Origin: Rhizobium subbaraonis
GTDB taxonomy: Bacteria; Pseudomonadota; Alphaproteobacteria; Rhizobiales; Rhizobiaceae
DNA length: 64,000 bases
Direction: 5' to 3'
Assembly: GCF_900220975.1 (NCBI RefSeq)
Contig: NZ_OBQD01000008.1
Location: forward strand, 62,001 to 126,000
Shown here: piece after piece, positions 16,687-26,025 of the stretch
Layout of the letters: each line of letters starts with the position of its first letter
Numbering within the stretch: the first letter of the stretch is position 1
The notes under the pieces: generated by a model
What the model was told of the DNA's origin: nothing
Database searches by the model: none
Seen by the model: only the letters and a program-made list of their open reading frames with translations
Made by a program: the position numbers and the translations under genes

Positions 16687-16735
16687 CGCGCCTTGCTACC
16701 TGCCCTGACAGCCCCGCCGGCTCCGGGGGGGAAAA

Positions 16736-17644
16736 CTAGCGCTCATACGTTAAAATATCCTGCGCCGGCCGCACGACGCCGGCCGCCGTCCGCCAGCCGT
16801 CCCAGCGGCCGATCAGGATTTGCTGCGAGCGGCGCGCCATGTCTGGCCTGAGCGTTAGCGCATAGATCGCCATTCCGGCGATCGGTCGCAGGAGGCGCGG
16901 CAGAAAACCGGCGGCACCGAAGCGATGCTTGCGCATCACATAGCCAAGGCCGGCGCTGTAGCGGCGGATCTTGGCGATGTTCTCGGGCACGGTCTGGTCG
17001 CAGCCATCCTCCGGGTGGTGGCCGAAAAGGGAGGGATCGTAGTACCCCCTCTCGCCGCGTTCGATGAGCGTCAGGGCCAGGTCCTGGATCTCGTATGCCC
17101 CCCATGGCGTGCCCGAGCCGGGGCCGATCTTCTCATCGAACCCGCCGGCCGCGGCAAAAGCGCTTCGCCGCACGAGGAGCATCCACTCGATCAGTGTCGT
17201 CCAGACGTTGCTGCGGTCGATTGTGGTCGCTTCGGTGTCGAACTGGCCCATGATGGTGGCACCGGCGGCATTGGTAGCCCGGCCGCAATAGAAGTCGGCG
17301 GGCATCCGGTCCGTCAGGCGGAAATACCGTTCCAGCAGGTCGGCCGGATACCAGCAGTCGTCGTCCGGAAACATCAACCATTCGCCGCGCGCCTGGGCCG
17401 CGCCGAGGTTTCGGGCACGGCAGACGCCCTTCTTTGCGGTCTTCAGGTGGACGATCTCGAGCGTCCGAGAGAACGGCACGATCACGTCCAGCAGACGGTC
17501 ATCCTCGTTCTGATCGACCACGATCACCTCGAAATCACGTCCGCTCTGCGCCGCCAGCGACCGAAACAGACGCGACAGTTCATTGGTGCGGCCAAGCGTG
17601 GCCACCACGAGGGAGAGGCGGAATGATCGTTCGTTCGGCGTCAT
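16736..17644 (-). CDS. Glycosyltransferase family 2
   Basis: A 302-residue GT-A inverting glycosyltransferase. The nucleotide-binding start is LSLVVATLGRTNEL, followed by VIVVDQNEDD. The metal-binding DxD region is MFPDDDCWYP, and GAYEIQDLAL lies near the acceptor site. A weak hydrophobic stretch near the C-terminus may bind the membrane. It is first in a leftward run with the flippase (49-base gap) and the tandem hydrolase. Its donor is unknown. A 186-base gap separates it from divergent recF. Confidence 0.87.
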   Translation of the reverse strand: MTPNERSFRLSLVVATLGRTNELSRLFRSLAAQSGRDFEVIVVDQNEDDRLLDVIVPFSRTLEIVHLKTAKKGVCRARNLGAAQARGEWLMFPDDDCWYPADLLERYFRLTDRMPADFYCGRATNAAGATIMGQFDTEATTIDRSNVWTTLIEWMLLVRRSAFAAAGGFDEKIGPGSGTPWGAYEIQDLALTLIERGERGYYDPSLFGHHPEDGCDQTVPENIAKIRRYSAGLGYVMRKHRFGAAGFLPRLLRPIAGMAIYALTLRPDMARRSQQILIGRWDGWRTAAGVVRPAQDILTYER

Positions 17645-17830
17645 ATCGACCTTGAGGACGGAGGCCGCTACCGGCAGGTCGCGGATATGGCCGCGACATT
17701 ATCCGGACGAGGCGTTAAGGCTGAATGAACGTCGCAGCGGCAATGTATCGGATTTTGGAGAAGGTACCCCGATGGCCTTGCGTCGGTGGACGCTTCGGCA
17801 TAGCTCTCTGGCGAAAGAGCCGGATGCCCG

Positions 17831-18955
17831 ATGCCCCACAAGGTCACCATTTACAGCCTCAAGCTTCACGATTTTCGCAACTATGCGTCAGTCGCGCTCG
17901 GGCTCGATGATCGCCATGTCGTACTCACCGGCGCAAACGGTGCGGGAAAGACGAACCTCATGGAGGCCGTCTCGTTTCTTTCCCCCGGACGCGGGCTGCG
18001 TCGGGCGGCCTATGCCGACGTCGCCCGCGAGGGTGCTGCCGGCGGCTTCAGCGTCTTCGCCGCAATCGATGGAATGCAGGGCGAGGTCGAGATCGGCACG
18101 GGCACGGATACCGGCGAGGACGGGCAATCACGTCGCCTCAGGCTGAACGGGACGACGGCACGTTCGGTGGACGAGCTCCTGGACCATCTGCGCGTCGTCT
18201 GGCTGACGCCCTCCATGGACGGCCTTTTCACCGGCTCGTCCTCGGATCGCCGCCGCTTCCTCGATCGGCTCGTGCTGTCGCTCGACCCCGAACACGGACG
18301 AAGGGCCGCCGATTTCGAAAAGGCGATGCGCGGCCGCAACCGCCTGCTGTCGGAACCTCGCCCCGATGCACGCTGGCTGGACGCGCTGGAAACGCAGATG
18401 GCCGAGCTCGGAGTCGCCATGGCGCTGGCGCGCCGGGAGCTGGTCGGCCTGCTCGCCGATATCGTCGAGGCTTCCCGCGACGAAGGGCCGTTCCCGTCTT
18501 CTTCCATGACGTTGAGCGGATTCCTCGACGACCGGCTCGATCGTCCCGCCTACGAGATCGAGGAGGAATATGCTGCCCTCCTGCGCGACGGACGCTTTCG
18601 CGATGCCGCCGCCGGCCGAACGCTGGACGGCCCGCACCGCGTCGATCTCCTCATTCGCCATCGGGAAAAGAGCATGGACGCGGCCCGTTGCTCCACCGGT
18701 GAGCAGAAGGCGCTGCTGGTCGGCATGATCCTCGCCCATGCGGGTCTCGTCGCAGGCATGACCGGACATGCGCCGATACTGCTGCTGGACGAGATCACCG
18801 CCCATCTCGACGAGGGGCGGCGTGCGGCCCTGTTCGATCGGATCGACGCGCTCGGCGGGCAGGCCTTCATGACGGGAACCGATCGTGCGATGTTTGCGGC
18901 GCTCGGCGAGCGGGCGCGCCTGCTGACCGTCGAAAACGGCAGGATCGAGGGATGA
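17831..18955 (+). CDS. recF: DNA replication and repair protein RecF
   Basis: An SMC-like ATPase that loads RecA on gapped DNA with RecO and RecR. The Walker A motif is GANGAGKTN near residues 35-43, the ABC-type signature lies in STGEQKALLVGM, and Walker B is LLLDEITAHLDE near the C-terminus. At 374 residues it has normal length. ATG 17831 fits the conserved start (KVTIYSLKLHDFRNYASV). Unlike in gammaproteobacteria it is not next to dnaN-gyrB; here it precedes a MoeB-like gene. Confidence 0.96.
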   Translation: MPHKVTIYSLKLHDFRNYASVALGLDDRHVVLTGANGAGKTNLMEAVSFLSPGRGLRRAAYADVAREGAAGGFSVFAAIDGMQGEVEIGTGTDTGEDGQSRRLRLNGTTARSVDELLDHLRVVWLTPSMDGLFTGSSSDRRRFLDRLVLSLDPEHGRRAADFEKAMRGRNRLLSEPRPDARWLDALETQMAELGVAMALARRELVGLLADIVEASRDEGPFPSSSMTLSGFLDDRLDRPAYEIEEEYAALLRDGRFRDAAAGRTLDGPHRVDLLIRHREKSMDAARCSTGEQKALLVGMILAHAGLVAGMTGHAPILLLDEITAHLDEGRRAALFDRIDALGGQAFMTGTDRAMFAALGERARLLTVENGRIEG

Positions 18956-18977
18956 AACCCAACTTCGGAGACGGCAG

Positions 18978-19778
18978 GTGACCGGCGACAAAACCAGGCT
19001 CGACAAGATAGCGGGTAGGGATGCACTGGCGCCAGACGAGATCGAGCGTTACCGGCGCCACATCGTTCTCTCGGAGATCGGAGGGGCAGGGCAGCAACGG
19101 TTGAAGAACGCGTCCGTTCTGGTTATTGGCGCGGGCGGTCTCGGTGCCCCCGTCCTTCAGTATCTGGCAGCGGCAGGCGTCGGCCATATCGGCATCGTCG
19201 ACGACGATACCGTCTCGCTGTCGAACCTGCAGCGGCAGGTGATCCACGCGACCGGAGCGGTCGGACGGCGGAAGATCGAAAGTGCTGCGGCAGCCATCGC
19301 CGCGATCAATCCGCATGTGCGGGTCACGACCTTCGAGCGTCGGTTTACGCCCGATACCGCGCCGCAGCTTCTGGCAGGCGTCGATCTTCTGGTCGACGGG
19401 TCGGACAATTTCGAGACGCGCTATGCCGCCGCCGACGCGGCGGAGGCAGCACGGGTGCCGCTCGTCACCGGCGCGGTCGGCCGCTTCGATGGCTCGCTGA
19501 CGGTGCTGAAGCCGTGGGAGGCGGATGACGACGGGCGAAGGAACCCCGGTTACCGCGACCTCTTTCCCGAAGCGCCCCCACCCGGCGTCGTTCCTTCCTG
19601 CGCCGAGGTCGGCATCGTAGGCGCGCTGACCGGCGTGATCGGCACGCTGATGGCGATGGAGACGATCAAGCTCATCACCAGCGCCGGCGAGCCTCTCGTC
19701 GGACGGCTACTGTTGTACGACGGGCTTGCGGCACGCTTCGATGTGATGCGCTACCGCCGCCGCAAGGAGGGCCGGTGA
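18978..19778 (+). CDS. MoeB/ThiF/HesA family adenylyltransferase, zinc cysteines absent
   Basis: An E1-like enzyme that adenylates the C-terminal glycine of small sulfur carriers such as MoaD or ThiS. The nucleotide loop is GAGGLGAPVLQYLAAAGVG, followed by DDDTVSLSNLQRQ and SDNFETRY. The catalytic cysteine region is PSCAEVGIVGAL. In E. coli MoeB, two CxxC pairs hold zinc; here the first site reads GYRD and the protein ends before the second, so zinc is probably not bound. It is 266 residues long and has no rhodanese domain. The start is GTG 18978. It is coupled to the downstream GNAT gene. MoaD or ThiS as partner cannot be decided. Confidence 0.85.
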   Translation: MTGDKTRLDKIAGRDALAPDEIERYRRHIVLSEIGGAGQQRLKNASVLVIGAGGLGAPVLQYLAAAGVGHIGIVDDDTVSLSNLQRQVIHATGAVGRRKIESAAAAIAAINPHVRVTTFERRFTPDTAPQLLAGVDLLVDGSDNFETRYAAADAAEAARVPLVTGAVGRFDGSLTVLKPWEADDDGRRNPGYRDLFPEAPPPGVVPSCAEVGIVGALTGVIGTLMAMETIKLITSAGEPLVGRLLLYDGLAARFDVMRYRRRKEGR

Positions 19779-20245
19779 TGCAGGTTCGGCGCCTGGAGCC
19801 GTCATTCGGCCGCTACGACGAACTGCTGGCGATGATACGCGCCGCCTTTGCCTACATGGACGCCCGCATCGATCCACCGTCCTCAGCCCAGCGGCTGACG
19901 CCGGCCACCCTGAAGGAAAAGGCCCTGTCCGAAATCGTCTTTCTGGCGGTCGACGACCAGAGGCTTGTGGGCTGCATCTTCTGCCGTCCGGAGCCGCAGC
20001 GCCTCTACATCGGCAAGCTTGCGGTGGTGCCGGACCGGCAGGGGGACGGCATTGGCCGCGCGCTGTTGATGGCGGCGGAGGCCGAGGCCCGCAGACTGTC
20101 GCTTCCGGCGATGCGGCTGGAGACGCGCATCGAACTCACGGAAAACCACGCGCGTTTTCACGCCATGGGCTTCGAGAAGACGGCCGAGAACCGTCATTTG
20201 GGCTTCGACCGGACGACGTCCATCGAGATGACGAAGCACCTCTGA
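19778..20245 (+). CDS. GNAT family N-acetyltransferase
   Basis: A 155-residue acetyltransferase of the GNAT superfamily, moving acetyl from acetyl-CoA to an amine. Motif A is clear (KLAVVPDRQGDGIGRALLMAAE), with the Q/R-x-x-G-x-G/A loop at RQGDGIGRA. The C-terminal part (NHARFHAMGFEKTAEN) is typical. ATG 19778 overlaps the stop of the MoeB-like gene by one base and follows AAGGAGG. The substrate is unknown. Confidence 0.87.
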   Translation: MQVRRLEPSFGRYDELLAMIRAAFAYMDARIDPPSSAQRLTPATLKEKALSEIVFLAVDDQRLVGCIFCRPEPQRLYIGKLAVVPDRQGDGIGRALLMAAEAEARRLSLPAMRLETRIELTENHARFHAMGFEKTAENRHLGFDRTTSIEMTKHL

Positions 20246-20273
20246 ACCTTTGACTCCGTCTGGCCGGCGCCCG

Positions 20274-21278
20274 TCAGGTGCGCCCGGGCAGGACCCGGTC
20301 CGGCGGTCGGTGGCCGTCGAAGAAGGTGCGGATGTTGATGACGACCTTCTCGCCCATCTCGATCCGCCCTTCCAGCGTCGCAGACCCCATATGGGGCAGC
20401 AGCACCACCTTGCCTTCGGTCGCAAGCTTGACCAGCTTCGGGTTGACGGCGGGTTCGTGTTCGAAAACGTCGAGGCCGGCGCCGGCGATCTTTCCCTCGC
20501 GGAGCGATTTTATCAGTGCCACCTCGTCGATGATCCCCCCGCGTGCGGTGTTGACGATGTAGCTCGACGGCTGCATCAGCGCCAGCCGCCGGGCGGAGAG
20601 CAAGTGGTACGTCGCAGGCGTCGAGGGGCAGTTGACAGAGACGATATCGACGCGCGCCAGCATCTGGTCCAGGCTGTCCCAGTAGGTCGCCTCGAGTGCC
20701 TCTTCCGTCGCCGTGCTTACGCGGTGGCGGTTGTGATAGTGGATCGACAGGCCGAAGGCCTTGGCGCGGCGGGCGACGGCGGTGCCGATACGGCCCATGC
20801 CGACAATCCCGAGGCGCTTGCCCCAGATCCGGTGCCCGAGCATCCAGGTGGGCGACCATCCGGCCCACTCGCCCTTGCGGTCGGTCAGAAGGTGCGCGCC
20901 CTCGGCAAGCCTTCTCGGCACCGACAGGATCAGCGCCATCGTCATGTCGGCGGTGTCCTCGGTCAAAACGTTCGGCGTGTTGGTGACGGTGATGCCGCGC
21001 CGCGCCGCCGCGTCCACGTCGATATGGTCCACACCGTTGGAGAAGCTGGCGATAAGCTTGAGCTGCGGCCCCGCCTGCTCGATCAGCGCCGCGTCGATTC
21101 GGTCCGTGACCGTCGGCACCAGCACGTCATTGCTCTTCACCGCCGCCACCAGCTCCGGCTGCGTGCGCGGCGTGTCCTCGATATTGAGCTCGGCATCGAA
21201 CAGCTCGCGCATACGCGTTTCGACCACGTCGGGCAGGCGACGGGTGAGGTAGACCTTCGGCTTTTTCTTGTTCGTCAT
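20274..21278 (-). CDS. D-2-hydroxyacid dehydrogenase (glyoxylate reductase-like)
   Basis: A 334-residue NAD(P)-dependent dehydrogenase. The nucleotide fold shows GIVGMGRIGTAVARRAKAFGL, the catalytic arginine lies in FSNGVDHID/NTARGGII, and the acid-base histidine in LLPHMGSATLEGR. The pattern fits GyaR/GhrB-type enzymes that reduce glyoxylate or hydroxypyruvate. The assignment to a specific substrate is uncertain. It faces the GNAT gene and diverges from the SH3 gene. Confidence 0.88.
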   Translation of the reverse strand: MTNKKKPKVYLTRRLPDVVETRMRELFDAELNIEDTPRTQPELVAAVKSNDVLVPTVTDRIDAALIEQAGPQLKLIASFSNGVDHIDVDAAARRGITVTNTPNVLTEDTADMTMALILSVPRRLAEGAHLLTDRKGEWAGWSPTWMLGHRIWGKRLGIVGMGRIGTAVARRAKAFGLSIHYHNRHRVSTATEEALEATYWDSLDQMLARVDIVSVNCPSTPATYHLLSARRLALMQPSSYIVNTARGGIIDEVALIKSLREGKIAGAGLDVFEHEPAVNPKLVKLATEGKVVLLPHMGSATLEGRIEMGEKVVINIRTFFDGHRPPDRVLPGRT

Positions 21279-21461
21279 GGTCCGTTCGGCGTCCTGTTGA
21301 CGGGTCCTTAACCAAGATAGGCAAGACTTGCTTCATCAAGGGCATTTTCTACCAGACCCCGTCGCGAAGACAATCCGCTCTGAAGACCGGTCGCGCGAAT
21401 TGCGTGCTCCGGCCGGGGTCCGGTCACCGGATGCCTTGTCTGGCTGGAAGTGGATCACGTC

Positions 21462-22004
21462 ATGCGTCACTTACATTCTCGCATCTGCACCGTTGTGTTG
21501 GTCGCCCTGATGGCGCTGGGATCGCAGGCAGTTTCCAACGCCTTCGCCCAGGCTGCAAAAGGTCCGAGCGGGCTGCCCCTGCCGCGTTTCGTCAGCCTCA
21601 AGGCCAAGAGCGTGAACCTGCGCGTGGGGCCGAGCGTCGATTACGCGGTCGCCTGGCGCTACATGAAATCGGGTGTCCCGGTCGAGATCATCCAGGAGTA
21701 CGACAACTGGCGGCGCATCCGCGACGCGGACGGTACCGAAGGCTGGGTCAACCAGGCGCTTCTGTCCGGAGAGCGGACGGCGGTCACGGCACCCTGGATG
21801 CGCGGCAAGGGCGCCGACGTCTTCGTCAACATGCGCCGGGAGCCCCAGTCGTCGAGCGCCATCATCGCAAAGCTCGAGCCCGGCGTCGTGATCAAGGTCG
21901 GCGAATGCAATGGCGACTGGTGCAGGGCCGAAGTGGAGGGTGCCGGCGGCTGGGTTTCGCAGGCCGAAATCTGGGGCGCCTATCCCGGCGAAGCCTTCAA
22001 GTAG
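21462..22004 (+). CDS. Secreted SH3-domain protein
   Basis: A 180-residue exported protein. The signal peptide (RICTVVLVALMALGSQAVSNAFAQA) is followed by two bacterial SH3 modules, one starting KSVNLRVGPSVDYAVAW and the other ADVFVNMRREPQSSSAIIAKLEPG. Such modules usually bind cell-wall peptide or act as adaptors in the periplasm. No catalytic domain is present. ATG 21462 gives the best signal peptide; a GTG at 21450 is possible. Confidence 0.85.
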   Translation: MRHLHSRICTVVLVALMALGSQAVSNAFAQAAKGPSGLPLPRFVSLKAKSVNLRVGPSVDYAVAWRYMKSGVPVEIIQEYDNWRRIRDADGTEGWVNQALLSGERTAVTAPWMRGKGADVFVNMRREPQSSSAIIAKLEPGVVIKVGECNGDWCRAEVEGAGGWVSQAEIWGAYPGEAFK

Positions 22005-22023
22005 CGACCTCGCCGGCGGGGGC

Positions 22024-23016
22024 TCAGGCGAGCCCGGCCGCTGTTGCGGCCTCGGCAAGGGAAACCATCGGCCGCGGCCCGATCTGCTCGATCACGATGC
22101 CGGCGGCAAGGCTGCCGAGCCTGCCGCAGTCTTGCAGCGAGCGGCCCTGCGTATAGCCGTGCAGAAATCCCGCAGCGTAGAGATCGCCCGCCCCGGTCGT
22201 ATCCACCACCGACTCGATCGCGGTGGCGTGCACCCGCACGCGCTCGCCGTCCTTCATGATGATCGAACCCTCCTCGCTCATCGTGACGATCGCCAGCCGG
22301 CAGTCCTTTTCGATCATCGACAGCGCATACTCGAAGTTCTCCGTCTCGTAGAGTGCCAGGACCTCGGCCTTGTTGGCGAACACGATGTCGACCGTTCCCG
22401 AGCGCATCAGATCCAGGAATTCGTCCCGGTAGCGATGGACGCAGAAGCTGTCGGACAGCGTCATCGACATCTCCCGCCCGTTGGCGTGGGCGATGCGGGC
22501 GCAGGCGAGAATGGCTTCCTTGGCGCGCGGAGGATCCCAGAGATAGCCCTCGAAATAGGTCACCTTGGCCGCAGCCACTACCTCTTCCTCGACGTCCTCC
22601 GGGCCAAGCTCGACGCAGGCACCGAGATAGGTGTTCATCGAGCGTTCGCCGTCCTCCGTCACGAAGATCATCGATCGCGCGGTCGGTGGAATGCGGTCGA
22701 GCGGGTTGGTCGCGAAGTGGACGCCCTGAGCGCGAATGTCGTGGGTGAAGATGTCGCCCAACTGGTCCCTGGCCACCTTGCCGAAATAGGCCGCGCGCCC
22801 GCCGAAGCTGGCAATGCCGGCGGCGGTGTTGCCGGCGCTGCCGCCCGAGGCCTCCACCGCCGGTCCCATCCGCGAATAGAGCAGCTCAGCGCGCTCGGCG
22901 TCGATGAGGTTCATCGCGCCCTTGATGATGTCGTTGTCGGTGAGGAAAGTTTCGTCGCAGCGGGCGATGATGTCGACGATCGCGTTGCCGACCGTCAGCA
23001 CGTCGAATTGGGTCAT
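22024..23016 (-). CDS. PfkB-family sugar/nucleoside kinase (adenosine kinase-like)
   Basis: A 330-residue ribokinase-fold enzyme that phosphorylates a sugar or nucleoside with ATP. The N-terminal GNAIVDIIA and SGGSAGNTAAGIASFGG blocks bind the sugar, and the C-terminal signature DTTGAGDLYAAGFLHGY includes the catalytic Asp. Rhizobial orthologues are usually called adenosine kinase. The gene lies in the same direction as efp but with 108 bases and a hairpin between them. Confidence 0.88.
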   Translation of the reverse strand: MTQFDVLTVGNAIVDIIARCDETFLTDNDIIKGAMNLIDAERAELLYSRMGPAVEASGGSAGNTAAGIASFGGRAAYFGKVARDQLGDIFTHDIRAQGVHFATNPLDRIPPTARSMIFVTEDGERSMNTYLGACVELGPEDVEEEVVAAAKVTYFEGYLWDPPRAKEAILACARIAHANGREMSMTLSDSFCVHRYRDEFLDLMRSGTVDIVFANKAEVLALYETENFEYALSMIEKDCRLAIVTMSEEGSIIMKDGERVRVHATAIESVVDTTGAGDLYAAGFLHGYTQGRSLQDCGRLGSLAAGIVIEQIGPRPMVSLAEAATAAGLA

Positions 23017-23087
23017 GCGGTTTATCCGTCTCGAAAGGTAAGAGCCGGTTACCGGTCTTAGCGGATTTTCGACGGATTGTAAGGGGT

Positions 23088-23115
23088 GCCGCCCGAAGGT
23101 TGCCCGTCGGGCGGC
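23088..23115 (-). terminator. Probable efp terminator hairpin
   Basis: A perfect 9-bp stem (GCCGCCCGA / TCGGGCGGC) with a 10-base loop lies 10 bases beyond the efp stop. There is no long T-run after it, so termination efficiency is uncertain. Confidence 0.45.
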
Positions 23116-23124
23116 GAAATATCG

Positions 23125-23694
23125 TCAGTCCTTGGCGCGCTCGACGTAGGAGCCGTCCTCGGTGGCGATCACGACGCGGGTGCCAGCCTGGATGTGCGGC
23201 GGAACGAGCGTGCGCACGCCGTTGGACAGCATGGCGGGCTTGTAGGAGGAGGATGCCGTCTGGCCCTTCACGACCGGCTCGGTCTCGGTGATCTCCAGCG
23301 TGACGTGACGCGGCAGGTCGAGCGCGATCGCCACGCCCTCATGCGTCGACAGGATCACGGCCATGCCCTCCTGCAGGTAGGCCTTGGCATCGCCGACGTC
23401 GTCCGCCGACATCGTCAGCTGGTCGTAGCTCTCCGGGTTCATGAAGTGAAACCCGTCGCCGTCTTCGTAAAGGAAGGTGTGCTCGCGGTCTTCGACATGG
23501 GCGCGCTCGACCTGTTCGGTCGTGCGGTAGCGCTCCGATACCTTCACGCCGTCGGAGATGCGGCGCATGTCGACCTGTGTGACCGGCGTGCCCTTGCCCG
23601 GGTGGAAGTTCTGTGCCGTCAGAACCACGTAGAGTTTGCCGTCGACGTCGAGCACGTTGCCCTTGCGGACGGAAGAAGCGATGATCTTTGCCAT
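23125..23694 (-). CDS. efp: Elongation factor P
   Basis: EF-P of 189 residues relieves ribosome stalling at polyproline stretches. It has the KOW-like N-domain and two OB domains. The modified lysine is Lys34 in HPGKG, exactly where EpmA attaches beta-lysine in E. coli. The start at [13 protein letters not shown] gives the usual length. The modification genes epmA and epmB diverge from it across 145 bases, so substrate and modifying enzymes may share a control region. Confidence 0.96.
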   Translation of the reverse strand: MAKIIASSVRKGNVLDVDGKLYVVLTAQNFHPGKGTPVTQVDMRRISDGVKVSERYRTTEQVERAHVEDREHTFLYEDGDGFHFMNPESYDQLTMSADDVGDAKAYLQEGMAVILSTHEGVAIALDLPRHVTLEITETEPVVKGQTASSSYKPAMLSNGVRTLVPPHIQAGTRVVIATEDGSYVERAKD

Positions 23695-23839
23695 AAGACT
23701 TCCTTGTATCTGGAGCGGCCGCGTCGTAGAGGACGCAGCAAGTGTCATCCCCGGACCGCAGAAAGCGGGATCGGGCCGCAACTACCCTAAATTCCGGTAA
23801 AAGGCCAGCGCGTCCGCCGGAATCTGATAGAAACTTGCC

Positions 23840-24904
23840 ATGACCGTGAAGACCTCCGCCCCATCCCCCTGGTGGACGCCCGACGTCCATGCCGACCGCC
23901 GTCCGTTCCTGCTCGCGCGCAACCGTGTCCAGGCGGCGTTGCGAGGCTTCTTCGCAGAGCGCGACTTCATCGAGGTCGATACGGCGACGTTGCAGGTATC
24001 GCCGGGAAACGAGGCGCATCTGCATGCCTTTCGCACGGAGGCGATCGGCCATTCGGGCGCGGCGACGCAGCTTTATCTGCACACCTCGCCGGAGTTCGCC
24101 TGCAAGAAGCTGCTCTCTGCGGGTGAGAAGCGCATCGCCTGCTTCGCCCACGTCTATCGCAACCGCGAGCGCGGCCCCCTCCACCATCCGGAATTCACCA
24201 TGCTGGAATGGTACCGGGCCGGGGAGAGCTATGAGGCGCTGATGGACGACTGTGCCGATATCCTGGCGCTGGCGGCCCGAACGGCGGGGGCCGACCGGCT
24301 CGCCCATCGCGGCCGTACATGCGATCCGTTTGCCGTGCCCGAACGTCTGACGGTTGCGGACGCCTTCGAGCGCCATGCCGGCATCGACCTTTTGGCGACG
24401 ATCGCCTCGGACGGGGCGACGGACCGCCAGGGACTGGCTCAGGCGATGGCCGAAAGCGGCATGCGCGTTGCCGAAGACGATACCTGGGCAGATCTCTTCA
24501 GCCGCGTCTTGGTCGAGCGCGTCGAGCCGAAACTGGGGTTCGATCGCGCCACGGTCCTCTGCGAGTATCCGGTTGCCGAGGCCGCGCTGGCGCGGCCTTC
24601 GCCGCGCGATCCGCGGGTTGCCGAACGCTTCGAGCTCTATGCCTGCGGCGTCGAACTCGCCAATGCCTTCGGCGAGCTTACGGATGCAGCCGAACAGCGC
24701 CGCCGTTTCGGTCTGGAGATGGCGGAGAAGCAGCGCGTCTACGGCGAGCGCTATCCGCTGGACGAGGATTTTCTCGCAGCACTCGCAAACATGCCGGAGG
24801 CGAGCGGCATCGCGCTCGGCTTCGACCGTCTGGTGATGCTCGTGACGGGCGCTTCGCGCATCGACCAGGTGATCTGGGCGCCGGTTTCGGAGACCGCGTT
24901 GTGA
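23840..24904 (+). CDS. epmA: EF-P beta-lysine ligase (EpmA/PoxA/GenX)
   Basis: A 354-residue paralogue of the class II lysyl-tRNA synthetase catalytic core without the anticodon-binding domain. Motif 2 appears as YRNRERGPLHHPEFTMLEWY and motif 3 as GIALGFDRLVMLV. It activates (R)-beta-lysine with ATP and joins it to EF-P Lys34. It is followed directly by the aminomutase that makes beta-lysine and faces efp. Confidence 0.95.
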   Translation: MTVKTSAPSPWWTPDVHADRRPFLLARNRVQAALRGFFAERDFIEVDTATLQVSPGNEAHLHAFRTEAIGHSGAATQLYLHTSPEFACKKLLSAGEKRIACFAHVYRNRERGPLHHPEFTMLEWYRAGESYEALMDDCADILALAARTAGADRLAHRGRTCDPFAVPERLTVADAFERHAGIDLLATIASDGATDRQGLAQAMAESGMRVAEDDTWADLFSRVLVERVEPKLGFDRATVLCEYPVAEAALARPSPRDPRVAERFELYACGVELANAFGELTDAAEQRRRFGLEMAEKQRVYGERYPLDEDFLAALANMPEASGIALGFDRLVMLVTGASRIDQVIWAPVSETAL

Positions 24905-26025
24905 GCGGGGCCGCGCGAATGATCCCGGCCGGGTCCGTCGCGTCGATTGGCGCGAGGACATTGCGCTCCGTTGCGGAACTGGACGACGCACTGCTTCTGC
25001 CGCCGGATGCCAGGGCCGAAGATCTCGCCCGCGTCGGCGAGCGCTATGCGGTGGCCGTAACGCCCGCCATGGCAGCGCTGATCGATCCGAACGATCCGTC
25101 CGATCCGATCGCGCGCCAGTTCATACCGGATGTCGCGGAGCTTGAGGCACTGCCCGGGGAACAGTCCGACCCGATCGGTGACCTGGCGCACAGTCCCGTG
25201 CCGGGCATCGTCCATCGCTATCCGGACCGGGTGCTGCTGAAGGCGGTGCATGTTTGCCCGGTCTACTGCCGGTTCTGTTTCCGACGCGAGATGGTCGGCC
25301 CTGCCGGCCTCGGAACGCTGACGACGGAGGAACTGGATCGGGCGATCGATTATATTGCCGGACGTCCGGAGATCTGGGAGGTGATCCTCACCGGCGGCGA
25401 TCCGCTTGTGCTCTCGCCCCGCAGGCTGCGGGAGATCACGCAGCGGCTGGCGGCGATCGGCCACGTCAGGGTCGTGCGCTTCCATACGCGCGTGCCCGTC
25501 GTCGATCCAGACAAGGTGGATGCGGGTCTCGTCGACGCGTTGAAGGCGTCGGGAAAGACCACCTACGTGGCCCTGCATGCCAACCATCCGCGCGAACTGA
25601 CGGCGGATGCGCGTGCTGCCTGCGCCCGCCTGATCGATGCCGGCATCGCCATGATCAGCCAGACTGTCCTTTTGAAGGGCGTCAACGACGATGCCGATGT
25701 CCTGACGGCGTTGATGCGCGCTTTTGTCGAGAACCGGATTCGGCCCTACTACCTTCATCACCCGGATCTGGCGCCCGGCACGAGCCATTTCCGCCTCGGT
25801 CTCGACGAGGGCCGGGCGCTGGTCGAGCAGATGCGCGGCCGCATATCCGGCCTGTGCCAGCCGACCTACATCCTCGATATACCGGGCGGCTACGGCAAGG
25901 TTCCGGTGCTCTCGCCAGCGGTTCGCGAAGGCGACGACGGTTGCTTCCGCATCCGCGACTATCGCGGCGGCGAGCATATCTATCCGCCGCCGGCCGAAAG
26001 TTCCGTCGCCAACGAGAAGGGCTGA
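24901..26025 (+). CDS. epmB: EF-P-lysine 2,3-aminomutase (EpmB), radical SAM
   Basis: A radical SAM, PLP-dependent lysine 2,3-aminomutase of about 374 residues. The iron-sulfur motif CxxxCxxC is CPVYCRFC, followed by LTGGDPLVLSPRRL, with the PLP region near the C-terminus (ILDIPGGYGKVPVLSP). It makes (R)-beta-lysine for EpmA. GTG 24901 overlaps the epmA stop and has a GGAG sequence 8-9 bases upstream; ATG 24919 is an alternative. I see no EpmC-like hydroxylase, which matches the common alphaproteobacterial set. Confidence 0.93.
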   Translation: MSGAARMIPAGSVASIGARTLRSVAELDDALLLPPDARAEDLARVGERYAVAVTPAMAALIDPNDPSDPIARQFIPDVAELEALPGEQSDPIGDLAHSPVPGIVHRYPDRVLLKAVHVCPVYCRFCFRREMVGPAGLGTLTTEELDRAIDYIAGRPEIWEVILTGGDPLVLSPRRLREITQRLAAIGHVRVVRFHTRVPVVDPDKVDAGLVDALKASGKTTYVALHANHPRELTADARAACARLIDAGIAMISQTVLLKGVNDDADVLTALMRAFVENRIRPYYLHHPDLAPGTSHFRLGLDEGRALVEQMRGRISGLCQPTYILDIPGGYGKVPVLSPAVREGDDGCFRIRDYRGGEHIYPPPAESSVANEKG

